NCBI GenBank assembly: GCA_030684755.1
Contig: JAUXXN010000414.1
Location: 1 to 23,393 of the forward strand
Length of the DNA: 23,393 nt
Reading direction: 5' to 3'
Source: Hydrogenophaga sp.
GTDB taxonomy: Bacteria > Pseudomonadota > Gammaproteobacteria > Burkholderiales > Burkholderiaceae_C
Below are positions 7,227 to 14,416 of this stretch, piece after piece (the first letter of the stretch is position 1; each line of letters begins with the position of its first letter). A program made the position numbers and the translations under genes. Under the pieces are notes generated by a model. That model was not told the origin of the DNA. It searched no databases and worked only from the letters and a program-made list of their open reading frames with translations.

Positions 7227-7933
7227 ACAACCCGACCCCCGCGCCATTCACCCCGCCCTGTTTTGAGTTCGACGGCCAGCCGGTGCCGCTGCAACCGGGC
7301 GACACCATTTTGCAAGCTGCGCAGCGCGCCGGGCACGACGTGCCGCACCTGTGCTGGCACCCCGATGTCTCGGCCAGTGCCTCGTGCAGGGTGTGCACCG
7401 TGCAGGTGGATGGCCGCCCCGTGGCCGCCTGCACCACCACTGCTGCCGCCGGGCAACGGGTGCAGTGCCACACGTCTGAGCTGCGAACGCACCGTTTGCA
7501 CCTGCTGCAAATGCTGTTTGTGGAGGGCAACCACTTCTGCCCCGGCTGCGAAAAAAGCGGCAACTGCCTGCTGCAAGAGCAGGCCGCCCAAGCGGGCATG
7601 ACCGAGCTGCATTACGAGGCGCTCAACCCCGAGCGCCCGGTCGACGCCAGCCACCCCGATGTGCTGTTCGAGCCCAACCGCTGCATCTTGTGCCAGCTGT
7701 GCGTGCGCGCCAGCGACGAGATCGACGGCAAACAGGTTTTTGCCATCGGCGGCCACGGCATCGGCACGCGGCTGCTCATCAACAGCGAGAGCGGCCAGTT
7801 GGGCGACAGCAACCTGGATGTGACCGACCGCGCCGCCCACATCTGCCCGGTGGGCGCACTGCTGCCCAAGCGGGTGGGCTTTGCGGTGCCCATGGGCCAG
7901 CGCACTTACGACAACGAGGAGACGCGCGGATGA
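7223..7933 (+). CDS. hoxU: HoxU, Fe-S electron-transfer subunit of the diaphorase
   Basis: HoxU resembles the N-terminal part of NuoG and wires the HoxYH hydrogenase module to HoxF. The 236 residues contain a ferredoxin-like [2Fe-2S] site (Cys44, Cys55, Cys58, Cys70). A NuoG-type cluster motif follows, with Cys106, Cys109 and Cys115 in HFCPGCEKSGNC. A ferredoxin-like set in RCILCQLC comprises Cys154, Cys157 and Cys160, with Cys208 in HICPVGAL. The start is the ATG in the ATGA overlap with hoxF, and the stop overlaps hoxY the same way. Length agrees with the C. necator subunit (about 234). All expected cluster ligands are visible. It should act in the cytoplasm, and no signal peptide is seen. 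Confidence 0.96.
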   Translation: MNNPTPAPFTPPCFEFDGQPVPLQPGDTILQAAQRAGHDVPHLCWHPDVSASASCRVCTVQVDGRPVAACTTTAAAGQRVQCHTSELRTHRLHLLQMLFVEGNHFCPGCEKSGNCLLQEQAAQAGMTELHYEALNPERPVDASHPDVLFEPNRCILCQLCVRASDEIDGKQVFAIGGHGIGTRLLINSESGQLGDSNLDVTDRAAHICPVGALLPKRVGFAVPMGQRTYDNEETRG

Positions 7934-8463
7934 ACACGGTAAACCCTGCTCCTGCCAAGCTGCGCGTGGCCACTGTGTCGCTGGCCGGTTGTTTTGGCTG
8001 CCACATGTCGTTCCTCGACATTGACGAGCGTTTGTTTGAGCTGATTGAGCACATCACATTCGACCGCTCGCCGCTGACCGACATCAAGACCGTCGGCCCT
8101 TGCGATATTGGGCTGGTTGAGGGCGGGCTGTGCAATGCGGAGAACGTGGAGGTGCTGCGCGCTTTTCGCGACCAGTGCCGGGTGCTGGTCGCGGTGGGGG
8201 CTTGCGCCATCAGCGGCGGGCTGCCCGCGCTGCGCAACCACCTGGACGTGGGCGAGGTGTTGCAAGCGGTGTATGGCACCGTGCCCAACGACCCCGAACT
8301 GCCCCTGCCGCTCAACCGCGTGCTGCCTATCCACGAGGTGGTGCAAATCGATTACGCACTGCCCGGCTGCCCGCCACCCGCCGATGCGTTCTGGCAGTTC
8401 TTGCAAGACATCGTGGCCGGGCGCGAGCCGCATTTGAAAAAGGGGTTGATCCGTTATGACTGA
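7930..8463 (+). CDS. hoxY: HoxY, small subunit of NAD+-reducing [NiFe]-hydrogenase
   Basis: HoxY is the short small subunit that pairs with HoxH and holds the [4Fe-4S] cluster next to the active site. It has 177 residues with the four expected cysteines: Cys21 and Cys24 in AGCFGCHMS, Cys92 in VGACAI, and Cys147 in LPGCPPP. There is no Tat signal and no C-terminal cysteine-rich extension, as expected for a bidirectional or soluble enzyme and unlike membrane-bound uptake hydrogenases. The ATG at 7930 forms an ATGA overlap with hoxU; the frame open further upstream is hoxU shadow. It is a little shorter than the C. necator protein (about 209), with most of the difference at the ends. The end overlaps hoxH by 8 bp. 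Confidence 0.96.
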   Translation: MNTVNPAPAKLRVATVSLAGCFGCHMSFLDIDERLFELIEHITFDRSPLTDIKTVGPCDIGLVEGGLCNAENVEVLRAFRDQCRVLVAVGACAISGGLPALRNHLDVGEVLQAVYGTVPNDPELPLPLNRVLPIHEVVQIDYALPGCPPPADAFWQFLQDIVAGREPHLKKGLIRYD

Positions 8464-9985
8464 AGCCGCCCGACCTCTTGAAACCGCCGCCCACCCCCAG
8501 GGCCTGCGCCGCGTCGTCATCGACCCCGTGTCGCGCGTCGAAGGCCATGGCAAGGTCACGCTGCTGCTGGACGACGACAACCGCATTCAGCAGGTGCGCC
8601 TGCACATCGTCGAGTTCCGGGGCTTCGAACAATTCATCGTCGGCCGGCCCTACTGGGAGGTGCCGGTCATGGTGCAGCGCCTGTGCGGCATCTGCCCGGT
8701 GTCGCACCACCTGGCGGCTTCCAAGGCACTGGACCGGGTGGTTGGCGGCTGGCCCGTGCCCGAGGCCGCTGACAAAATCCGCCGCCTCATGCACTACGGG
8801 CAAATGGTGCAGAGCCATGCGTTGCACTTCTTTCATTTGTCGTCGCCCGACTTGCTGTTTGGCTTCGATGCCGCTGTGGCACAACGCAACATCGTGGGCG
8901 TGGCGATGGCCCACCCCGAGGCCGCACGCCAGGGCGTGATGCTGCGCAAGTTTGGCCAGGAGGTGATCCGCATCACCGCCGGCAAGCGGGTACACGGCAC
9001 CGGCTCGGTGCCCGGCGGCATGAACCGGGCGGTGGACATGGCCGAGCGCGACACCCTGCGTGCCCAACTGCCCGAGGTGCTGGCCTGGGCCGAGGCGGCG
9101 GTGGACTTGGCCGAGCGGCTGCACACTGGCTTGCCGTCCCATCTGGTCGGTTTCGCCGAGACACCGGCGGCGATGATGTCGCTGGTCGGCCCCGGTGGCG
9201 CGATGGAGTTTTTTGATGGCACGCTGCGTGTGCGCGAGGCCGACGGGCGCGTGGCGGTCGATGGTTTTGAAGACCAGCGCTACCGCGAGCTGATCGGCGA
9301 GGGGGTCAAGCCCTGGACCTACATGAAGTTTCCTTACCGCCTCACGCTGGGACCGGATGCGGGCTGGTACCGCGTCGGCCCGCTGGCGCGGGTGCAGAAC
9401 TGCGACTTCATCCCCACACCCCGCGCCGAAGCGCGGCGCCAGGCCTTTGTCGCGACGCACGGCGGCCGGCCGGTGCACGCGGTGCTGGCCACCCACTGGG
9501 CACGCATGATCGAGCTGCTGCACGGCGTGGAGGTGGTGGCCGACCTGCTGGCCGACCCGGCCATCCTGGGCGGCCCGCTGCTCGCCTCCGGCGAGCGCCA
9601 GCGCGGCGGCGTGGGCATCATCGAAGCGCCGCGCGGCACCCTCATCCACGAGTACGAAGTGGGCGACGACGATCTGGTCACGAGCTGCAACCTCATCGTC
9701 TCCACCACCCACAACAACCAAGCCATGAACGAGGCGGTGCGCTCGGTGGCGCTGCAATACCTGGACGGCCACACCATCACCGAGCCGCTGCTCAACCACA
9801 TCGAGGTCGCCATCCGCGCCTACGACCCCTGCCTGTCGTGCGCCACCCACGCGCTGGGCCAGATGCCGCTGGCCGTGACGCTGCGCAACGCCCGTGGCGA
9901 GGTGCTGGACCACGTCCACCGCTCGTCCAGCGGCGACACCGTGCGCGGCACCCCGGCACATTCGGCAGAGGCCGCACAGGGATGA
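8456..9985 (+). CDS. hoxH: HoxH, catalytic large subunit of NAD+-reducing [NiFe]-hydrogenase (precursor)
   Basis: HoxH carries the Ni-Fe(CN)2CO site that splits H2. Of its 509 residues, the L1 motif RLCGICPVSHH gives Cys77 and Cys80, and the L2 motif DPCLSCATH gives Cys459, Cys462 and His465. The conserved VIDPVSRVEGHGKV supplies the active-site Glu region (Glu29). Cleavage after His465 by HoxW is expected from the family. The peptide left to remove is 44 residues (ALGQMPLAV...), longer than the roughly 24 of C. necator HoxH; its last 20 or so residues are Ser, Gly and Ala rich. About 15 residues precede the first conserved block, also slightly long. The ATG at 8456 overlaps hoxY by 8 bp, and the stop overlaps hoxW by ATGA. 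Confidence 0.97.
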   Translation: MTEAARPLETAAHPQGLRRVVIDPVSRVEGHGKVTLLLDDDNRIQQVRLHIVEFRGFEQFIVGRPYWEVPVMVQRLCGICPVSHHLAASKALDRVVGGWPVPEAADKIRRLMHYGQMVQSHALHFFHLSSPDLLFGFDAAVAQRNIVGVAMAHPEAARQGVMLRKFGQEVIRITAGKRVHGTGSVPGGMNRAVDMAERDTLRAQLPEVLAWAEAAVDLAERLHTGLPSHLVGFAETPAAMMSLVGPGGAMEFFDGTLRVREADGRVAVDGFEDQRYRELIGEGVKPWTYMKFPYRLTLGPDAGWYRVGPLARVQNCDFIPTPRAEARRQAFVATHGGRPVHAVLATHWARMIELLHGVEVVADLLADPAILGGPLLASGERQRGGVGIIEAPRGTLIHEYEVGDDDLVTSCNLIVSTTHNNQAMNEAVRSVALQYLDGHTITEPLLNHIEVAIRAYDPCLSCATHALGQMPLAVTLRNARGEVLDHVHRSSSGDTVRGTPAHSAEAAQG

Positions 9986-10458
9986 GCGGCTCGGTGGCAC
10001 CGCTGCTGGTGTTCGGCTGGGGCAACCCAAGCCGGGGCGACGACGCGCTGGGGCCGCTGCTGGCCGAACAACTGGCTGGGTTGGCACAGAAGTCATCGGG
10101 TCGGCTGGAGTGCCTGACCGACTTTCAACTGCAAATTGAACACGCGCTGGACATGGTGGGCCGTGAGCGTGTGCTGTTCGTGGACGCCGCCTTGGGCTTG
10201 CAGACACCGTTCGAGGTGCGCAGCGTGGTGCCCGCGCCGGGTGTGAGCTTCACCACCCACGCGCTGGCGCCCGAGGCTTTGTTGCAGGTCTACCGCGACT
10301 TGCAGTGCACCGAGCCGCCGCCCTGCACGTTGCTCGCTATCCGGGCTCAGCGCTTTGAACTGGGCGAGGCGCCGAGCGAACAGGCGCTGGCCGATCTGGC
10401 ACTGGCGCTGGTCTGGGCGACTGCGTGGGCCGGGCTGACCGAGGAGGTGCCCGCATGA
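9982..10458 (+). CDS. hoxW: HoxW, C-terminal endopeptidase for HoxH
   Basis: This is a 158-residue member of the HyaD/HybD-like [NiFe]-hydrogenase maturation proteases, which sense inserted nickel and clip the large-subunit C-terminus. The opening FGWGNPSRGDDALG is the family signature, with Asp20/Asp21 where HybD has its nickel-binding Glu16. Asp68 in FVDAAL and His93 in FTTHALAP match the other two nickel ligands in position. The gene follows hoxH with an ATGA overlap, which supports HoxH as its substrate; HoxC needs no cleavage. The start at 9982 is taken for the MSGSVAPLLVFGWGNP beginning; the upstream open frame is a hoxH shadow. In C. necator hoxI follows hoxW; here hoxB follows by another ATGA overlap. 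Confidence 0.92.
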   Translation: MSGSVAPLLVFGWGNPSRGDDALGPLLAEQLAGLAQKSSGRLECLTDFQLQIEHALDMVGRERVLFVDAALGLQTPFEVRSVVPAPGVSFTTHALAPEALLQVYRDLQCTEPPPCTLLAIRAQRFELGEAPSEQALADLALALVWATAWAGLTEEVPA

Positions 10459-11450
10459 ACCTGCTCTGGTTGCAAAGCGGCGGCTGCGGCGGTTGCAGCA
10501 TGTCGCTGCTGTGTGCCGACACCACCGATTTCCAGGGCCACCTGCGCGATGGGGGTGTGAACCTGCTGTGGCATCCCTCGCTGTCGATGGCGAGTGGCGA
10601 AGAGGTGATCGCGCTGCTGCAATCGGTGCTGGACGGCAGCACCCGGCTGGATGCGCTGTGCATCGAGGGCTCGCTGTTGCGCGGTCCGAACGGAACCGGG
10701 CGCTTTCACATGCTGGCCGGCACCGGCCTGCCCATGATCCACTGGGTGCGCGAGCTGGCAGCGAAAGCGAAACACGTGCTGGCCGTGGGCAGCTGCGCGG
10801 CCTGGGGCGGCATCACGGCGGGTGGCGACAACCCCACCGACGCCTGCGGCCTGCAATTTGAGGACGACCGTATCGGCGGCCTGCTCGGCGCAGACTTCCG
10901 CAGCACCAGCGGCTTGCCGGTGATCAATATCGCGGGCTGTCCGACGCACCCGAGCTGGGTGATCGACACGCTCATGGCGCTGGCCGCCGAAGCCTTCACC
11001 GAAGACGACCTGGACCCGCTGAACCGCCCGCGTTTCTACGCCGACCAGCTGGTGCACCACGGCTGCACGCGCAACGAGTACTACGAGTTCAAGGCCAGTG
11101 CCGAAAAGCCTTCGGACCTGGGTTGCATGATGGAACACATGGGCTGCAAGGGCACGCAGGTGCACGCCGACTGCAACATCCGCCCCTGGAACGGCGAGGG
11201 CAGTTGCACGCGCGGCGGCTACGCCTGCATCGCCTGCACCGAGCCGGGTTTTCAGGAGCCCGGCCATCCGTTTCACCAAACGCCCAAGATTGCTGGCATC
11301 CCCATCGGCCTGCCCACCGACATGCCCAAGGCCTGGTTCGTGGCGCTGGCTTCCTTGTCCAAGAGCGCCACGCCCAAGCGGGTGAAGAACAATGCGGTGG
11401 CGGACCACCTCGTTGTGAAGCCCGCCGTACGAAAGACACGTTTGAAATGA
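10455..11450 (+). CDS. hoxB: HoxB/HupU, small subunit of H2-sensing regulatory hydrogenase
   Basis: HoxB is the electron-transfer subunit of the regulatory hydrogenase that senses H2 and signals to the kinase HoxJ. The 331 residues begin MNLLWLQSGGCGGCSMS, placing the proximal-cluster cysteines at 11 and 14 with almost nothing before them. The twin-arginine signal of exported uptake hydrogenases is therefore absent and the protein stays in the cytoplasm. Further cluster ligands appear in VGSCAAWGG, NIAGCPTHP and a cysteine-rich C-terminal third (HHGCTRNEYY, DLGCMMEHMGCKG, ADCNIRPW, GGYACIACTEPGF). The ATG at 10455 overlaps the hoxW stop. The C-terminal 50 residues are basic and variable; in the family this tail is needed for contact with HoxJ. 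HupU is the name of the same family in Rhodobacter and rhizobia. Confidence 0.95.
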   Translation: MNLLWLQSGGCGGCSMSLLCADTTDFQGHLRDGGVNLLWHPSLSMASGEEVIALLQSVLDGSTRLDALCIEGSLLRGPNGTGRFHMLAGTGLPMIHWVRELAAKAKHVLAVGSCAAWGGITAGGDNPTDACGLQFEDDRIGGLLGADFRSTSGLPVINIAGCPTHPSWVIDTLMALAAEAFTEDDLDPLNRPRFYADQLVHHGCTRNEYYEFKASAEKPSDLGCMMEHMGCKGTQVHADCNIRPWNGEGSCTRGGYACIACTEPGFQEPGHPFHQTPKIAGIPIGLPTDMPKAWFVALASLSKSATPKRVKNNAVADHLVVKPAVRKTRLK

Positions 11451-11457
11451 GCCGTTC

Positions 11458-12915
11458 ATGAGCCGCTTGCTGGTCGGACCCTTCAACCGAGTCGAAGGCG
11501 ATCTCGAAGTCCAGCTCGACATCGCTGATGGGCGCGTGAGCTCGGCCCAGGTCAATGCCACCATGTACCGGGGCTTCGAGCAAATTTTGCAGGGCAAGAT
11601 GCCACACGATGCGCTGGTCTATGTCCCGCGCATCTGCGGTATTTGCTCGGTGTCGCAGTCGGTGGCATCGGCGCGTGCGCTGGCCGATCTGGGTGGCATC
11701 AGCATGCCGCCCAACGGGCAACACGCGACCAACCTGATCCTGGCGACCGAAAACCTAGCCGACCACCTCACGCATTTCTATTTGTTTTTCATGCCGGACT
11801 TTGCCCGCCCGGTTTACGCGGGTCACCCCTGGCATGCCGAGGCCCAGCGCCGTTTCGCGCCCGACCACGGTGAGCAGGTGCGTGCGGCCACGGCGGCGCG
11901 TCAGCGCTGGCTCACGCTGCTGGGCACGCTGGGCGGCAAGTGGCCACACACGCAGTCGGTGGAGCCGGGTGGATCGACCCGCGCCATCGACGCCGCCGAG
12001 CGCGTGCGCCTGCTGGCGAAAGTGCGCGAGTTCCGCAGCTTCCTAGAGCGCCAGCTGTTCGCCGCGCCGCTCGAAGCCGTGGCCGCACTGGAGAGCGAAG
12101 CCGCGCTCTGGGACTGGCACGCGCAGAACCCGCTGGGCGGCGACCTGCGCTTCTTTTTGACCCTTGTGCGCGACCTGCGGTTGGACGCGCTCGGTCCCGG
12201 TCCAGGCCGTTACCTGAGTTATGGCGCCTACGCCCAACCCGAGGGCGGCTGGGCCTTGCCTGGCGGGGTGTGGCGCGCGCAGACCGGCGCGGTCGAAGCA
12301 CTGAACCCGCACACCATCACCGAAGACGCCACCCACGCCTGGCTGGCCCACGCGCGCGCGCCGCTGCACCCGTTGCACGGCATCACCCGCCCAGAGCCCG
12401 ACAAACCCGGCGCCTACACCTGGAACAAGGCGCCGCGCCTGGGCGGCGAGGTGGTCGAGACCGGCGCCATGGCTCGCCAACTCGCCAGTGCCCAGCCGCT
12501 GGTGCTGGATGCGGTGACGCGCCACGGCGGCACGGTTTACACGCGGGTGCTGGCGCGGCTGGTTGAGCTGGCGCGTGTGGTGCCCCTGATGGAAAACTGG
12601 TTGCAAGCTATCCGCCCGACCGAGGCCTTCTGCGTGCCGACGACCCTGCCCGACGAAGGCAGTGGTGTGGGCCTGAGCGAGGCCGCGCGCGGCAGCCTGG
12701 GCCACTGGCTGGTGGTGCAGCGCGGCCGCATCGCCAACTACCAGATCGTTGCGCCCACGAGCTGGAATTTTTCGCCACGCGACGCCACCGGCACACCCGG
12801 CGCGCTGGAGCAGGCTTTGGTAGGCGCACCGGTGCGCGATGGCGAGAAAACCCCCATCGCCGTCCAACACATCGTGCGTTCATTCGACCCCTGCATGGTC
12901 TGTACCGTGCACTAG
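11458..12915 (+). CDS. hoxC: HoxC/HupV, large subunit of H2-sensing regulatory hydrogenase
   Basis: HoxC carries the [NiFe] site of the H2 sensor. The 485 residues show FNRVEGD (Glu13), L1 RICGICSVS (Cys60, Cys63) and L2 DPCMVCTVH, at which the protein ends exactly. The missing C-terminal extension is the hallmark of regulatory hydrogenases and means no protease step is needed. Ile62 and Phe110 are present, matching the two bulky gas-channel residues that make C. necator HoxC oxygen-insensitive. The gene starts 7 bp after hoxB; the ATG at 11458 gives MSRLLVGPFNRVEGD, a normal family beginning, although the upstream sequence is a weak ribosome site. hoxJ follows after 7 bp. It is likely present in low amounts as a signalling protein. 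Confidence 0.96.
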   Translation: MSRLLVGPFNRVEGDLEVQLDIADGRVSSAQVNATMYRGFEQILQGKMPHDALVYVPRICGICSVSQSVASARALADLGGISMPPNGQHATNLILATENLADHLTHFYLFFMPDFARPVYAGHPWHAEAQRRFAPDHGEQVRAATAARQRWLTLLGTLGGKWPHTQSVEPGGSTRAIDAAERVRLLAKVREFRSFLERQLFAAPLEAVAALESEAALWDWHAQNPLGGDLRFFLTLVRDLRLDALGPGPGRYLSYGAYAQPEGGWALPGGVWRAQTGAVEALNPHTITEDATHAWLAHARAPLHPLHGITRPEPDKPGAYTWNKAPRLGGEVVETGAMARQLASAQPLVLDAVTRHGGTVYTRVLARLVELARVVPLMENWLQAIRPTEAFCVPTTLPDEGSGVGLSEAARGSLGHWLVVQRGRIANYQIVAPTSWNFSPRDATGTPGALEQALVGAPVRDGEKTPIAVQHIVRSFDPCMVCTVH

Positions 12916-12922
12916 ATCCAGC

Positions 12923-14269
12923 ATGAGCAAGCCCCGTTCCCCCAGCCCATTGCCCACCGTGCCCATGGAGGGCGTTGATGAGTCCACCTGGCTGGACGTG
13001 ATCCAGAAGATGGACGAGGTCTACACCCGGCTGATTGACGATGAGGTGGAGCTGGAGAAGAAAAACGCAGAGCTGGAGCAGTCGCAGCAGTTCATCTTCA
13101 GCGTGCTCACGTCCATGTCGGATGTGCTGGTGGTGTGCGACGAGCGAGGCCTGATTGAGCAGGCCAACGCGGCCTTGTGCGAGCTGGTGGGGCGCAACGA
13201 GGAGCAACTGCGTGGCAGCAGCCTGGCCGATCTGCTGGCCGACCCCGCCAGTGTGGACGCGGCCCGCGCCGCAATGGACCGCAGCGGTGCGCCCCGCTCT
13301 GGGCAGGGTATTGAACTCAACCTGCTGGACCTGGAAGGCCAGCCGGTGCCGGTGGATGCCAACTGCACGCCCCGCATTGGCCCCAACGGCCGGCGCGTGG
13401 GCACCGTGTGGGTGGGCCGACCCACGGCCGAACTCAAGCGCGCTTACCACGAGATGCGCGCCGCACACGACGCCCTCAAGCGCACCCAGCAGCAGCTGCT
13501 GCATTCGGAAAAAATGGCCTCTCTGGGCCAGTTGGTGGCCGGTGTGGCGCACGAACTCAACAACCCGATCAGCTTCGTGCTGGGCAATGTGTATGCGCTG
13601 CGCAAATACTGCGACCGCTTGCAAACCTACATGGCCGCGCTGCACGCGCACGAGCCCGAACCGGTGCTACAGGCGCTGCGCCACAAGCTGCGCATTGACC
13701 ACCTGATGGGTGATTTGCACTCGCTGATCGAAGGCACGATCGAGGGCGCGCAGCGCACCGCCGACATCGTGCACAGCCTCAAACGTTTCTCGGCCATGGA
13801 CCCGGAAGAGCGCACACGCGTGAACTTGGTGGAAGTGATTGAGCGGGCCATCCACTGGGTGCAGAAAGGCCGGCACTCACCGATGGACGTGCGCTGGCAG
13901 GCGGGCCCGCCCTGCACCGTCATGGGCAGCGCGGGCCAGTTGCAGCAAGTGATGATGAACCTGTTGCAAAACGCGTTTGACGCGGTGGGTTCCCCCCGCG
14001 CGGCGGCGCCTTGCGTCTGGGTGTCGGTGGCCTGCGAAGGCGAACGGGTGCGTGTGTGTGTGCGCGACAACGGACCCGGCATTGCGCCCGAGCACCTGCT
14101 GCGCATCTTCGATCCCTTCTTCACCACCAAGCCTGTGGGCAAGGGCACCGGCCTGGGCCTATCGATCAGCTACGGCATTGTCGAACAGCACGGCGGGCGC
14201 TTGAGTGCACGCAACGCCGAGGGCGGGGGGGCTGAGTTTCAGATGGAGCTGTCCCGAGCGGACACCTGA
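12923..14269 (+). CDS. hoxJ: HoxJ, PAS-containing histidine kinase of the H2 sensor
   Basis: HoxJ receives the HoxBC signal and controls phosphorylation of HoxA; in C. necator phosphorylation switches HoxA off. The 448 residues contain an N-terminal acidic coiled segment (about 28-57, [12 protein letters not shown]) and a PAS domain (about 58-165). A phosphoacceptor helix has His210 in GVAHELNNP. The GHKL ATPase shows the N box [13 protein letters not shown] (342-354), G1 DNGPGIAP (382-389), F box FDPFFTTKP and G2 [10 protein letters not shown]. No transmembrane segment is visible, so it is a soluble cytoplasmic kinase. The ATG at 12923 lies 7 bp after the hoxC stop; the in-frame extension to 12839 would be hoxC shadow. 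It is the last gene of the array, and no clear terminator follows. Confidence 0.94.
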   Translation: MSKPRSPSPLPTVPMEGVDESTWLDVIQKMDEVYTRLIDDEVELEKKNAELEQSQQFIFSVLTSMSDVLVVCDERGLIEQANAALCELVGRNEEQLRGSSLADLLADPASVDAARAAMDRSGAPRSGQGIELNLLDLEGQPVPVDANCTPRIGPNGRRVGTVWVGRPTAELKRAYHEMRAAHDALKRTQQQLLHSEKMASLGQLVAGVAHELNNPISFVLGNVYALRKYCDRLQTYMAALHAHEPEPVLQALRHKLRIDHLMGDLHSLIEGTIEGAQRTADIVHSLKRFSAMDPEERTRVNLVEVIERAIHWVQKGRHSPMDVRWQAGPPCTVMGSAGQLQQVMMNLLQNAFDAVGSPRAAAPCVWVSVACEGERVRVCVRDNGPGIAPEHLLRIFDPFFTTKPVGKGTGLGLSISYGIVEQHGGRLSARNAEGGGAEFQMELSRADT

Positions 14270-14386
14270 TTCCATTTCCATACCAACCGTGCACTTTGTC
14301 GGCTTCGCTGTCTGCCCTTCGCCTTCGCGTTCACGATGGATCTGGAAGCGTAATGACTACCAACCCACCCTGTTTCAGGCCACCGC

Positions 14387-14400
14387 TGCATCAGGTCCGT
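14387..14400 (+). repeat. 14-bp direct repeat, left copy, flanking the GGDEF gene
   Basis: TGCATCAGGTCCGT occurs here and again at 16253-16266, in the same orientation. The two copies bracket the diguanylate cyclase gene and its upstream region. A match of this length could arise about once by chance in a window of this size, so its meaning is open. The surrounding 147 bp between hoxJ and the cyclase hold no gene and no evident terminator. Confidence 0.5.
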
Positions 14401-14416
14401 GACCATGCTGCATGGG

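Noticed and set aside
8327..10207. 626-codon open frame on the minus strand across hoxH and hoxW
   Set aside because: It is antisense to two well-identified genes, His/Arg/Gln-rich and low in complexity with no family motifs. Long antisense frames are a by-product of GC-rich codon use.
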